Below, in pieces: positions 1-9,432 of a DNA stretch of 64,000 bases. The first letter of the stretch is position 1, and each line of letters starts with the position of its first letter. The notes below the pieces were generated by a model, which was not told the origin of the DNA, did not search any database, and was given only the letters and a program-made list of their open reading frames with translations. The position numbers and the translations under genes are program-made. Source of the DNA: Metapseudomonas otitidis (GTDB lineage Bacteria; Pseudomonadota; Gammaproteobacteria; Pseudomonadales; Pseudomonadaceae); NCBI RefSeq assembly GCF_900111835.1, contig NZ_FOJP01000021.1, forward strand, positions 1 through 64,000, written 5' to 3'.

Positions 1-277
1 CGGGCTCAATCCACGGCTGCAGGAATCCGGGAGCTACCGGGGGCAGACACGCATCTCCAAGATGGGCTCATCGCGCCTGAGAGCCGGCCTGTACATGCCC
101 GCGATCAGCGCCCTGACCTACAACGAAGCGATCAGAGCCATGGGCGAACGGCTAAGGGAGCGGGGCAAGACCGGCAAGCAGATCGTCTGCGCAGCGATGC
201 GCAAGCTGCTGAACATCGCCTATGGCGTGCTGAAATCGGGTCAGCCGTTTGACGCAAAACTGGCCCTTGCTCACTAG
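1..277 (+). mobile_element. IS110-family transposase, C-terminal remnant cut by the window edge
   Basis: The reading frame is open from base 2 to the stop at 275-277 and gives about 91 residues. They read GLNPRL..G.YRGQTRISKMGSSRLRAGLYMPA, then a segment ending in MRKLLNIAYGVLKSGQPFD. This is the C-terminal IS116/IS110/IS902 transposase domain, which carries the conserved serine region of these bridge-RNA-guided DNA recombinases. The N-terminal RuvC-like DEDD domain must lie outside the window, so I cannot say whether the element is intact. The gene runs up to REP-like palindromes, a kind of site that some Pseudomonas IS110/IS1111 elements are known to target. Confidence 0.85.
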
Positions 278-308
278 AAATCAAGACGGTATCTACGCAC
301 GCAGCACC

Positions 309-370
309 GTAGCCCGGGCTTCAGCCCGGGACCGTACCCCCCGGCAAACCCGGACTGAAGTCCGGGCTAC
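309..370. repeat. Paired hairpins with a GCCCGGGC/GTCCGGGC core
   Basis: Two short hairpins face each other. The first is CCCGGGC-TTCA-GCCCGGG (313-330) and the second is CCCGGAC-TGAA-GTCCGGG (349-366). Their outer ends, GTAGCC at 309 and GGCTAC ending at 370, are also complementary. This head-to-head layout is typical of intergenic BIME/REP-type repeats in pseudomonads. It is non-coding. Confidence 0.7.
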
Positions 371-386
371 GGCTGCAAGCGCCATC

Positions 387-458
387 GCGGTTGAAACCGC
401 TCCCACGCACCGTGCAATACGCCGGCGGAACAGACCTGGTGGGAGCGAATTCATTCGC
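387..458. repeat. REP-like doublet between the IS remnant and ilvA
   Basis: Two palindromes, GCGGTT-GA-AACCGC (387-400) and GCGAAT-TC-ATTCGC (445-458), are flanked by the complementary hexamers TCCCAC (401-406) and GTGGGA (439-444). Pseudomonas REP sequences commonly have this hairpin plus GTGGGA-type tail. The rest of the 278-602 gap shows no convincing gene. The repeats may also lie in the 3-prime region of the ilvA transcript, which runs towards them. Confidence 0.65.
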
Positions 459-602
459 GAAAAGCTCCACGGCCAGCACCTTGGACCTTGCCGTGCAACG
501 TAAAAAGCGACGTCCCCCCGTCCGGAATCGAGCCCGCTGCCGCTCCGGGCGGTGGGCTGAAGCGGAACGCCGCCCGGCCCACCCCGCGCTGCGGGTCGAG
601 CG

Positions 603-2125
<1,523 letters not shown>

Positions 2126-2129
<4 letters not shown>

Positions 2130-2542
2130 GGGGTCACCTCCGGGGCGGTGCCGTCCAGCAGGGCGGTGCCGTAGGAGTTATCCACCGCGCAGCGCCAGGC
2201 ACCGTCCGGCTCCTTGCGGAACACGTAGGTGGCCTTGCGCTCGACGAAGGAGAGGAAGCCATCGGTGGCCCGCCACTGGATGCGCGCGCGGCCCAGCACC
2301 AGCGCCGTGTCCGTGGTTTCCATCACCTGCAGGTCGCGCTGGGTCACCCAGAGGCTGTGCTGGAAGTGCGCGGCGATGCCGTCGAAGGCCTGGCGGATGC
2401 GCTCGCGCCCCTGGACCTCCAGCCCCGGCCGCACCACCAGCACGGCGTCGTCGGTGTAGAAGTCCATCAGCGCATCGAAGCGCCCGCTGTTGATCAGGTG
2501 GTCGGCCCGTTGCACGGCCTCGACGAGGGGGGAAGGGTTCAT
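2126..2542 (-). CDS. SnoaL-like / NTF2-fold protein, first gene of the ilvA operon
   Basis: 138 residues with an NTF2-like layout: an N-terminal helix (VEAVQRADHLINSGRFDALMDFYTDDAVLVVRPG), then strands including VTQRDLQVMETTDTALVLGRARIQWRATDGF and a C-terminal WRCAVDNSYGTALL. This is the SnoaL or DUF4440-type ketosteroid-isomerase fold, used by many small enzymes and binding proteins, so the reaction cannot be read from sequence. AGGAGA precedes the ATG. The stop overlaps the ilvA start, and the only promoter-like and terminator-like signals are upstream, so the two genes should share one transcript. A role linked to isoleucine synthesis is inference from context only. Confidence 0.85.
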
Positions 2543-2583
2543 GCTGTCTCCTGGCTTGGCTGGGACCCTGGAGACAGAAAGAA

Positions 2584-2608
2584 GAAACCCGCCTCTAGGG
2601 CGGGTTTC
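2584..2608 (-). terminator. Attenuator terminator upstream of the SnoaL-ilvA operon
   Basis: On the minus strand GAAACCCGCC and GGCGGGTTTC form a perfect 10-bp stem with a 5-nt loop. TTCTTTCT follows, giving an intrinsic terminator 41 nt before the first structural gene. Its 5-prime arm (2599-2608) can alternatively pair with 2624-2631, the end of the leader-peptide region, so the terminator and an antiterminator exclude each other. Confidence 0.85.
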
Positions 2609-2621
2609 CGGTCGATGATCG

Positions 2622-2687
2622 CTAACCCGCCATGATCGGAATGGCGGTAATAATCTGCTGGCGCGGCATCGAGGTGTTCGGGTTCAT
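2622..2687 (-). CDS. Isoleucine-rich leader peptide of the ilvA operon (21 aa)
   Basis: A 21-codon frame encodes MNPNTSMPRQQIITAIPIMAG and stops at 2622-2624. Four of its last ten residues are isoleucine (positions 12, 13, 16, 18), and threonine occurs at 5 and 14. It sits directly before the terminator. A ribosome stalled at Ile12-Ile13 would cover 2641-2647, which otherwise pairs with 2627-2633, and so would free the antiterminator. There is no good Shine-Dalgarno sequence. The promoter-like sequence lies so close that the transcript may start at or next to the ATG (leaderless). Regulation by charged tRNA-Ile is inferred from this arrangement. Confidence 0.75.
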   Translation of the reverse strand: MNPNTSMPRQQIITAIPIMAG

Positions 2688-2695
2688 GGGGTCGG

Positions 2696-2725
2696 AAACT
2701 ATTCCAGCCGCCCCCACGGCGTCAA
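2696..2725 (-). promoter_or_regulatory. Candidate promoter of the ilvA leader
   Basis: On the minus strand TTGACG (2720-2725) and a weak TAGTTT (2696-2701) are separated by 18 bp. Initiation would fall near 2688-2690, at the leader-peptide start codon. The -35 box is good and the -10 box poor. Confidence 0.4.
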
Positions 2726-2743
2726 GCACCGGCATGCGTGTGT

Positions 2744-3565
2744 TCACCCCAGCAGTTCGGCGAACGCCTTGTCCGCCTCCAGCACGGCCGGCAGCGCATT
2801 GAACAGCGCCACCAAGTCCACCCCCTCCATCAACGGTCCGTCCAGCGATGCGCGCGCTTCGTCAGTAGCGCCGCCATGGGCCTGCAGGGCTTCGCTGACC
2901 AGCACCGCCTGGGCCAGCACGCGCGACAGCTGGGCCTCCGCCGGGGCCTGCATGGGGCGGGCCTGGTAGGCGATGGCCTGCTGGATCACCACCGGCAGTT
3001 GCCAGCGGCGCGCCAGCTCGGCGCCGACCTCGGGGTAGCCGAAGCCCAGTTGCAGCGTCTCGTTGGCGGCCCGCCCGGTAGCGCCGCCCTTGCCGCTGTT
3101 GAAGCGCTCGGCGAATTCCGGCGCACCGGTCTGGATCAGCAGTTCGCCGATGTCATGCATCATCCCGCAGGTGAAGGCGGTGTCCGGGTCGAGCCCGCGC
3201 TGCTTGGCCAGCAGGCGGCTGATGCTGGCCACCTGGAAGCTGTGCAGCCAGAAGCCCTTGAGGTCGAAGCTGGTGGGTGCCTTGAATGCGCCGGTGACAG
3301 CCGAGGCCATGACCAGGGTGCGCAGGGTGTTGAAGCCCAGGCGCATGGCCGCGTCCTCGACGCTGGTGGACTCGCGGGCGCCGCGAAACCGGGCGGAGTT
3401 GGCCAGGCGCAGCACCTTGGCGGCGATCACCGGGTCCAGCTGGATGTTGCGCGCCACGGCGTCGAGGCTGGACGTGGGGTTGTCGAATTGCTGGATCAGG
3501 TCCTGCGCCACCTTGGGGATGCTGGGCAGGGTGTGGAGCTGGGCGAACAGCGTTTCTATATCCAT
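2744..3565 (-). CDS. HDOD domain protein
   Basis: 273 residues, nearly all one HDOD domain. The sequence starts LFAQLHTLPSIPKVAQDLIQQF and continues ARNIQLDPVIAAKVLRLANSARFRG. It has the reduced metal-site segment TCGMMHDIGELLIQ (about residue 132), where a canonical HD phosphohydrolase would keep more metal ligands. HDOD proteins are signalling modules related to HD-GYP and usually have no enzymatic activity. No second domain is attached. It is transcribed towards the ilvA leader and is separate from it. The exact signalling pathway is unknown. Confidence 0.88.
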   Translation of the reverse strand: MDIETLFAQLHTLPSIPKVAQDLIQQFDNPTSSLDAVARNIQLDPVIAAKVLRLANSARFRGARESTSVEDAAMRLGFNTLRTLVMASAVTGAFKAPTSFDLKGFWLHSFQVASISRLLAKQRGLDPDTAFTCGMMHDIGELLIQTGAPEFAERFNSGKGGATGRAANETLQLGFGYPEVGAELARRWQLPVVIQQAIAYQARPMQAPAEAQLSRVLAQAVLVSEALQAHGGATDEARASLDGPLMEGVDLVALFNALPAVLEADKAFAELLG

Positions 3566-3658
3566 GGGAGCACCTCACTCATCGGCGTGTAAGCCAAAGG
3601 ATAGGCACTTTTCCGTGACCTGCCCGGCGAACCGGAAAAGCCGCCTCGGAGGCTCTGT

Positions 3659-4174
3659 TCAGCGCTCTCCAGGCGCGCCGGGCGCTATTTCCGGGAGCCC
3701 CTGCGCCGGTGTGTCGCGGCCTTCGCCCCGGCGCGGCGGCGGCACCGGATCATCATCCAGATCGCCGTTCGTCGGCAAGTCCGGCAGCGGTGGCCGGGCG
3801 AGGCGCGACAGGGCGAACGCCGCCAGCAGGGCGCTGGCGAGCTTGTAGGCCAGGCCGTTGAAATCGAACGCAGGCAGCGCCGCATCGTCCAGCCACAACG
3901 CCCCCAGGCGCGCCAGGGCCAGGCAGCCCTGCATCAGCATCAGCAGCACCAATGCGGCGCGCACCCGCTCGCGTTCACGCAATGCCCACAGCAGGAACAG
4001 CGCCAGGCCGATCTGCAGGCCGCCGTAGTAGACGCGCACGTTGCTCACCGAGGCCGTCTCCATCAGCAGCATGCCGTTGAGGTTGGCCATCTCGTAGGGA
4101 CGGAACCAGTACGCCAGCCCGAAGCCGGCGAATACCAGCACCTGGATCACCAGGATCACGCGGGCCAGCCGCAT
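3659..4174 (-). CDS. DUF4345-like inner-membrane protein
   Basis: 171 residues from the ATG at 4174; an upstream ATG at 4207 in the same frame is less likely because the membrane segment begins at MRLARVILVIQVLVFAGFG. Four hydrophobic stretches are visible: ARVILVIQVLVFAGFGLAYWF, GLQIGLALFLLWAL, AALVLLMLMQGCLALARLGALW and LAYKLASALLAAFALSRL. A charged, proline-rich cytoplasmic tail follows. The layout and the N-terminal half fit the DUF4345 family, which has no known function. The gene stands alone. Confidence 0.7.
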   Translation of the reverse strand: MRLARVILVIQVLVFAGFGLAYWFRPYEMANLNGMLLMETASVSNVRVYYGGLQIGLALFLLWALRERERVRAALVLLMLMQGCLALARLGALWLDDAALPAFDFNGLAYKLASALLAAFALSRLARPPLPDLPTNGDLDDDPVPPPRRGEGRDTPAQGLPEIAPGAPGER

Positions 4175-4311
4175 CGCCTTGTCCTCTTGCGGTAACGGAA
4201 TGAGCAACAGACCCGGCCCCCGCCGAATCGTTCGGCCAACCCATCGGACGGTGCCGGGCCAGACGGGCCGGGACTAGGCTGCGGACAGTCCAGCCACCCG
4301 AGGAGACACCC

Positions 4312-4731
4312 ATGCTGCCCCCGCGCCAGAGCCTGCCGTTGCTCGCCATGCTGCTCGGGGCCAGCCTCGCCCCCACGGCAGAAGGCGGTGGCGACACGCC
4401 CCCGGCGGCAGCTCCGGCAACCTTCAGCGTGCGCGGCAGCCTGGCCCCGGACCAGGCCGCCTTCGGCCAGCGCCTGGACAACGCCGTGCACAAGGCCATG
4501 GATGCCAAGGGCTACCGCTACCGCGAGCAGGAAGGCGACCTGGCGCTGTGCTACGGCCTGCCGGGGCCGCAGGAGGGTGACGGCTTCAGTCTGCGGGTGT
4601 TCGACGGCTTCGACGAGCGGCTGCTCTACGAGGCCCGCGCCGGCCAGCCCCTGGACAACCTGGCGCAGACCGAGCTGGACCAGGCCATCGCCCTGCTGCT
4701 GCAGGACTTCCCCCTCCGGCGCGTGGGCTGA
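4312..4731 (+). CDS. Small exported protein of unknown function
   Basis: 139 residues with a short hydrophobic N-terminus (LPLLAMLLGASLAPTAEG) that looks like a signal peptide. A mature domain of about 110 residues follows: SVRGSLAPDQAAFGQRLDNAVHKAMDAKGYRY...LALCYGLPGPQEGDGFSLRVFDGF...LDQAIALLLQDFP. The pattern of a conserved helix followed by a GY..R start resembles small Pseudomonas periplasmic proteins of the DUF4136 kind, but I cannot assign a family firmly. GGAGA precedes the ATG. It has its own short upstream gap. Confidence 0.7.
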   Translation: MLPPRQSLPLLAMLLGASLAPTAEGGGDTPPAAAPATFSVRGSLAPDQAAFGQRLDNAVHKAMDAKGYRYREQEGDLALCYGLPGPQEGDGFSLRVFDGFDERLLYEARAGQPLDNLAQTELDQAIALLLQDFPLRRVG

Positions 4732-4813
4732 ACGGCACATCCGGTAACAGCCTTGGCGCGCGCCACGGCCCGCATGGCGCTAAGCTCCGCCGATTTCCGC
4801 CAGGAGAACTCCC

Positions 4814-5248
4814 ATGCGCCTCTACCTGCTCCCCCTGCTCGTTGCCCCGCTGTTCGCCCAGGCCGCCGATCCGGTCACCCTGGACGTCTACCGCGACCCC
4901 AACTGCGGCTGCTGCAAGGCCTGGATCAGCCACCTGCGTGACAACGGCCTGCAGGTCAACGACCACGTGGAAAACGACATGGCCGCGGTCAAGGAGCGCC
5001 TCGGCGTGCCCCACCGCCTGGGCTCGTGCCACACCGGCGTGATCGACGGCAAGTTCGTCGAGGGCCACGTGCCCGCCCGCGACGTGCTGCGCCTGCGCGA
5101 GCGCGCCGACCTGATCGGCGCCGCCGTGCCCGGCATGCCCATCGGCTCCCCGGGCATGGAGATGGGCGACCGCCAGGACGCCTACCAGGTGGTCGGCCTC
5201 GACAGCCAGGGGCGCGAGAGCGTGCTGGCGGAATATCCGGCACACTGA
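4814..5248 (+). CDS. DUF411 periplasmic metal-binding protein
   Basis: 144 residues: a signal peptide (MRLYLLPLLVAPLFAQAAD), then the DUF411 signature YRDPNCGCCKAWISHLRDNGLQV with a CxCC cluster (about residues 33-36), the conserved HRLGSCHTGVIDG containing another Cys and His, EGHVPARDV, and GMPIGSPGMEMG with several methionines. DUF411 proteins are small periplasmic proteins often linked with copper handling, and the Cys/His/Met set here fits a soft metal. GGAGA lies just before the ATG. No copper-resistance genes are adjacent, so its role here is inferred from the family. Confidence 0.88.
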   Translation: MRLYLLPLLVAPLFAQAADPVTLDVYRDPNCGCCKAWISHLRDNGLQVNDHVENDMAAVKERLGVPHRLGSCHTGVIDGKFVEGHVPARDVLRLRERADLIGAAVPGMPIGSPGMEMGDRQDAYQVVGLDSQGRESVLAEYPAH

Positions 5249-5324
5249 TCGCCACTTATCCAAAATGGCGGCCGCTCCTAGAGGTGTACTTGGGGCGGCC
5301 GTCTGCATTTAAGGAGCAGGAAAA

Positions 5325-6182
5325 ATGGAGTACTGGCAGGTCGATGTATTCGCCGAACGGGTGCTGGCCGGCAACGGGCTGGCGGTGTTCGCCGATGCGC
5401 GGGGGCTTTCCGGCGAGGCGATGCAGGCACTCACCCGGGAGCTGCGGCAGTTCGAGTCGATCTTCCTCGCGCCCGGTGCCGAGGCCGACCTGTTCTCCGC
5501 GCGCATCTTCACCCTGGAAGAAGAGCTGCCCTTCGCCGGCCACCCGCTCCTCGGCGCCGCCGCCCTGCTCCACCACCTGCATGCCCGCACCGACAGCGCC
5601 ACCTGGCGCCTGCGCCTGGGCGAACGCGACGTGCCGCTGACGACCCGCCGCCAGGCCGGCGGCGGCTACCACGCGGAGATGGACCAGGGCCCGGCCCGGT
5701 TCGGCCAGGAACTGGACGCCACGGCCGCCGACGCCTTCGCCGCTGCCTTCAGCAGCCAGTGGGATCGCCGTTATCCGCCCCGGGTGGTCAGCACCGGCCT
5801 GCCCTACCTGCTGCTGCCGGTGACCGCCGACGGCCTCGCCAACGCCCGCCAGCAGCGCCTGCTGGACGACGACCTGGTGGCCATCGGCGCGGCCTTCGTG
5901 TTCCTCATCGACGTGGACGCCCGCGAAGGCCGCACCTGGGACCCGGCCGGCCTGGTGGAAGACATCGCCACCGGCAGCGCCGCCGGCCCGGTCGCCGCCT
6001 GGCTGGTGGAGCGCGGCCTGGCGCCTCGGGGCCAGCCCTTCGCCCTCGCCCAGGGGCGCTTCCTGCAGCGCCCCAGCCGCCTGGAAGTTCGCGTCGAGGC
6101 CGACGGCCACGTGCATGTCGGCGGCGGCGTGCACCTGCTGGCCCGCGCCACCCTGCTGCCGGCTCCCGAAACGCTGGCCTGA
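5325..6182 (+). CDS. PhzF-family isomerase-like protein
   Basis: 285 residues with the PhzF double-hotdog-like epimerase fold: an N-terminal YWQVDVFAERVLAGNGLAVFAD, the conserved catalytic-glutamate region QFESIFLAP (about residue 44), EEELPFAGHPLLGAAALLH and the C-terminal DIATGSAAGPVAAWLVERG repeat. Members isomerise small metabolites; PhzF itself acts on DHHA in phenazine synthesis. No phenazine genes are nearby, so this is a general family member with unknown substrate. AAGGAG stands 8 nt before the ATG. Confidence 0.9.
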   Translation: MEYWQVDVFAERVLAGNGLAVFADARGLSGEAMQALTRELRQFESIFLAPGAEADLFSARIFTLEEELPFAGHPLLGAAALLHHLHARTDSATWRLRLGERDVPLTTRRQAGGGYHAEMDQGPARFGQELDATAADAFAAAFSSQWDRRYPPRVVSTGLPYLLLPVTADGLANARQQRLLDDDLVAIGAAFVFLIDVDAREGRTWDPAGLVEDIATGSAAGPVAAWLVERGLAPRGQPFALAQGRFLQRPSRLEVRVEADGHVHVGGGVHLLARATLLPAPETLA

Positions 6183-6248
6183 CGACCGACCTGGCGTTCA
6201 CGGCGCCGGGCGACAAGACTTGGGCGTTTGACGGCAGCGGAGGCAACG

Positions 6249-7103
6249 ATGCGTTGGCAGCGCGCAAGACGCAGCGACAACCTGGTGGACGCCCGCCGCA
6301 GCGGCCTGCCCGGCAAGGGCCTGGGCCTCGGCGGGCTGGCCCTGGTGGTGGTGGTCGGCCTGCTGCTGGGGGAAGACCCGCTGACCATCCTCGACCAGGT
6401 GGCGCGCCAGGCCTCGGTGGCCACCGCGCCGCCCCACAGCGGTGCACCGGTGGGCGACGACCAGGAGGTGGAGTTCGTCCGCGCAGTGCTCGGCGACACC
6501 GAGGACACCTGGCAGGCGCTGTTCCAGCAGGCCGGACGCAGCTACCCGGAGCCGCGTCTGGTGCTGTTCAGCGGCGCGGTGGAGTCCGCCTGCGGCCACG
6601 CCAGTTCGGCAGTGGGTCCGTTCTATTGCCCCGGTGATCGCCAGGTGTACCTGGACCTGGATTTCTTCCGCGAGATGAGCCAGCGCTTCTCCGCCGCCGG
6701 CGACTTCGCCCAGGCCTACGTCATCGCCCACGAGGTGGGCCACCACGTGCAGACCGTGCTGGGCCTGACCGCCCGCCTCGACGAGGCGCGCCGCCGGGGC
6801 GCACGGCTGGAGGGCGCGAACGGCTTGCTGGTACGCCAGGAACTGCAAGCCGACTGCCTGGCCGGGGTCTGGGCGCACCACGCGCAGAAGCGCCTGCAAT
6901 GGCTGGAGCCGGGTGATGTCGAGGAAGCCCTCAACGCCGCCAGCGCCATCGGCGACGACCGCCTGCAACGCCAGGCGCGGGGCCAGGTCCGCCCCGATGC
7001 CTTCACCCACGGCACCTCGGAGCAGCGGATGCGCTGGTTCACGGCCGGTTTCGAGAGCGGCCAGGTGAAGCGCTGCGACACCTTCGCGGCACAGCGCCTC
7101 TAG
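6249..7103 (+). CDS. YpfJ-type neutral zinc metallopeptidase (KPN_02809 family)
   Basis: 284 residues from the ATG at 6249, chosen because GGAGG (6239-6243) sits just upstream and because MRWQRARRSDNLVDAR is the usual start of this family. A single membrane helix (LGGLALVVVVGLLL) follows. The peptidase domain has the HExxH motif in VIAHEVGHHVQTVLG (about residue 160) and a downstream QELQADCLAGVWA, which supplies the third zinc ligand. The protein is anchored in the inner membrane with the domain on the periplasmic side. The substrate is unknown for the family. Confidence 0.9.
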   Translation: MRWQRARRSDNLVDARRSGLPGKGLGLGGLALVVVVGLLLGEDPLTILDQVARQASVATAPPHSGAPVGDDQEVEFVRAVLGDTEDTWQALFQQAGRSYPEPRLVLFSGAVESACGHASSAVGPFYCPGDRQVYLDLDFFREMSQRFSAAGDFAQAYVIAHEVGHHVQTVLGLTARLDEARRRGARLEGANGLLVRQELQADCLAGVWAHHAQKRLQWLEPGDVEEALNAASAIGDDRLQRQARGQVRPDAFTHGTSEQRMRWFTAGFESGQVKRCDTFAAQRL

Positions 7104-7110
7104 GGCCTGA

Positions 7111-7740
7111 TCAGCGCGCGGGAAGCGTCTCGGCCCGCAACAGGTCGAGCATCGCCACGCAATCGGGCAGGTGCCAATCGGCCAGTTCCGGCCAGGGGTT
7201 CTCCGGCAGGTTGACCAGCACCGTAGCGGCACCGGCCGCACGGCCGCAGTCCAGGTCGAAGCGGTAGTCCCCCACCATCACCAGCTCCTCCGGTGCCACC
7301 GTCCACTGCTCGGCCAGGTGCAGCAGCCCGCCCGGGTGGGGCTTGGGCGGCGCCTCGTCGCGGCCGAGGATGTCGGCGTGGGCGAAGCAGTCATCCAGGC
7401 CGATGGCCTGCAGGGTCAGCAGCGCCAGCTCGCGGGCATTGCGGGTGAGAATGCCCAGGCGCACGCCCTGCTCGTGCAGGGCCCGCACCAGCGGGACCGC
7501 GCCGGTGGCCGGGCGCGAGGCCAGGGCCAGTTCGCGCTCGTGCTCCAGCAGCCAGGCGTGCTTGGCGCGGGACTCGGCCTCCGGCAGGGCGGCCAGGTGA
7601 TGGAGGATGTCGTCCTCCGGGGGGATGTCCAGCGCCCGGCGGATGGCGGCGAAGTCATGCACGGCCACCGTCAGGGTGCCGTCCATGTCGAACACCCAGT
7701 GCCGGTAGCTGGCCAGCGGCCGCGCCTGGCGGGCGTTCAC
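7111..7740 (-). CDS. HAD-family hydrolase, phosphoglycolate-phosphatase-like
   Basis: 209 residues from a GTG at 7740 that overlaps the tesB stop as GTGA. The frame is open further upstream but runs inside tesB, so that extension is rejected. HAD motif I is VFDMDGTLT (about residues 17-25) with the nucleophilic aspartate. A helical cap follows, motif II is LGILTRNARE, and motif IV is MVGDYRFDLDCGRAAGA. This is the pattern of phosphatases that act on phosphoglycolate or similar small phosphates. Translation is probably coupled to tesB. The exact substrate is unknown. Confidence 0.88.
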   Translation of the reverse strand: MNARQARPLASYRHWVFDMDGTLTVAVHDFAAIRRALDIPPEDDILHHLAALPEAESRAKHAWLLEHERELALASRPATGAVPLVRALHEQGVRLGILTRNARELALLTLQAIGLDDCFAHADILGRDEAPPKPHPGGLLHLAEQWTVAPEELVMVGDYRFDLDCGRAAGAATVLVNLPENPWPELADWHLPDCVAMLDLLRAETLPAR

Positions 7741-8606
7741 TTCCAGTCCTCGCGCAGGCGGGTCAGGCCTTCCTGGGCCACCGAGGCCACCAGCTGCCCG
7801 GCGCGGTTGAAGATGCTGCCACGGGAGAACCCGCGGGAATTGCCGGACCAGGGGCTGTCCATGGCGTAGAGCAGCCAGTCGTCGGCGCGCAGGTCGCGGT
7901 GGAACCACAGCGCGTGGTCGAGGCTGGCCACCTGCATGAACTTCTGCCACACCGAAACCCCGTGGGGCAGCATGGCGGTGGTCAGCAGGCCGAAGTCCGA
8001 GGCGTAGGCGAGGATGTACTTGTGCAACGCGGCGATGTCCGGCAGCGAGCCATCGGCGCGGAACCAGACGTGCTTGACCGGCTCGCCGGGCTTGGGGTCG
8101 TAGGGGTTGTTGGCGCTGACCGGGCGGATCTCGATGGGCTTGGCGCAGAGGAACTTGTCACGCACCCGCTCGGACAGCAGGTGCGCATTGCGCTTGGTCA
8201 GCTCCAGCTCGCTCGGCAGGTTCTCCGGGCCCGGTACGTCGGGCATGGTGATCTGGTGCTCGAAGCCGCCCTCGTCCTGCTGGAAGGACGCGCTGCAGGT
8301 GAAGATCTGCTGGCCCTTCTGGATCGCCGTGACCCGGCGGGTGCTGAAGCTGCCGCCGTCGCGCACCCGCTCCACCGAGTAGACCACCGGCAGGCTGGCG
8401 TCGCCGGGGCGCAGGAAGTAGCCATGCAGCGAGTGCACATGGCGCTCCGGCTCCACCGTCTGGCTCGCCGCCGACAGCGACTGGCCCAGCACCTGGCCGC
8501 CGAACAGCTGGCGGAAGCCGAGGTCCTGGCTGACGCCACGGAACAGGTTCTCCTCGATGGATTCGAGGCTCAGCAGGGCGACCAGTTCGTCGAGCACCTG
8601 GGTCAT
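7737..8606 (-). CDS. tesB: Acyl-CoA thioesterase II
   Basis: 289 residues from the ATG at 8606, preceded by GAGGAGAA. The protein is a double-hotdog thioesterase: LSLESIEENLFRGVSQDLGFRQLFGGQVLGQSLSAA at the N-terminus, RDGGSFSTRRVTAIQKGQQIFTCSASFQ in the first half, and in the second HALWFHRDLRADDWLLYAMDSPWSGNSRGFSRGSIFNRAGQLVASVAQEGL, which holds the conserved Asp and the Thr/Ser-Gln positions of the TesB active site. It hydrolyses medium- and long-chain acyl-CoA in the cytoplasm. The length matches E. coli TesB. Confidence 0.95.
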   Translation of the reverse strand: MTQVLDELVALLSLESIEENLFRGVSQDLGFRQLFGGQVLGQSLSAASQTVEPERHVHSLHGYFLRPGDASLPVVYSVERVRDGGSFSTRRVTAIQKGQQIFTCSASFQQDEGGFEHQITMPDVPGPENLPSELELTKRNAHLLSERVRDKFLCAKPIEIRPVSANNPYDPKPGEPVKHVWFRADGSLPDIAALHKYILAYASDFGLLTTAMLPHGVSVWQKFMQVASLDHALWFHRDLRADDWLLYAMDSPWSGNSRGFSRGSIFNRAGQLVASVAQEGLTRLREDWK

Positions 8607-8806
8607 GGGGTTCTCCTCAGCAAGGCACGCCGCCGCATCGGCCGTGCGGCGGTCTTCATCGTTCGGGGTGGGCCGAGCAGCGCGGCCGGGGGCAAATGAT
8701 AAAGGTTCGGCCGCTCCGGGTTGAGGGAAAACATCGGGGATGTTCACGCCATTTCAGCGGGTGCCCCGTGCAAGCTCCATAGAGGCGACCGGCGGCACGC
8801 CCGCCC

Positions 8807-9367
8807 TCAGCGTCGCGCCGCCCAGTCCGCCTGACTGATGCGGTACAGCACGTGGCGCCTCAGGGGGTGACCCTCCGGCAGGCGCGGGTGCTCGAAGTCC
8901 CCCGCCTCGTCGCGGCGCATGCCCAGCCGCTGCATGAGCGTCCAGGACGGCTGGTTGGCCGGCACGGTGAAGGCCACCACCTCCTCCAGCCCCAGGGTGG
9001 CGAAGGCGAAGTCCAGCACCGCGCCTGCCGCCTCGCCGGCCAGCCCCTGGCCCCAGAAGCGCGGCAGCAGGCGCCAGCCGATCTCCACCGCCGGGGTGAA
9101 GGGTGCCTCGAAGCCCACGTGCAGCAACGCCAGCATGCCGACGAAGGCGCCATCGCTGCGCTGCTCCACCACCCAGTGGCCGAAGCCATGGGCCTCGACG
9201 TGCTCGCCCAGGCGCGCGGCCAGGGCGTCGCTTTCCGTGCGGTCCAGGCAGGCGGGGAAATGGTGCATCACTGCCGGGTCGGCGTTCAGTGCGGCAAAGG
9301 CCGGGGCGTCATCGTCGCGCCAGGGGCGCAGGCGCAGCCGGGGTGTCAGCAACTCGGGGGCGGGCAT
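8807..9367 (-). CDS. GNAT acetyltransferase, RimJ/RimL type
   Basis: 186 residues beginning LLTPRLRLRPWRDDDAPAFAALNADPAVM. This N-terminus marks the RimJ/RimL branch that acetylates protein N-termini or small amines. The acetyl-CoA loop is GWRLLPRFWGQGLAGEAAGAVLDFAFATLGLEEVVAF, followed by NQPSWTLMQRLGMRRDEAGDF and HVLYRISQADW. The target cannot be predicted. The start at 9367 lies about 65 bp from the divergent deacetylase-like gene, so the two probably share a promoter region. Confidence 0.88.
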   Translation of the reverse strand: MPAPELLTPRLRLRPWRDDDAPAFAALNADPAVMHHFPACLDRTESDALAARLGEHVEAHGFGHWVVEQRSDGAFVGMLALLHVGFEAPFTPAVEIGWRLLPRFWGQGLAGEAAGAVLDFAFATLGLEEVVAFTVPANQPSWTLMQRLGMRRDEAGDFEHPRLPEGHPLRRHVLYRISQADWAARR

Positions 9368-9432
9368 GGGCTTTCTCGGGCCGGGGCAAAGGCGCCTATC
9401 ATACGGCCGCGCCCCGCCACGAGAACCCGCCG

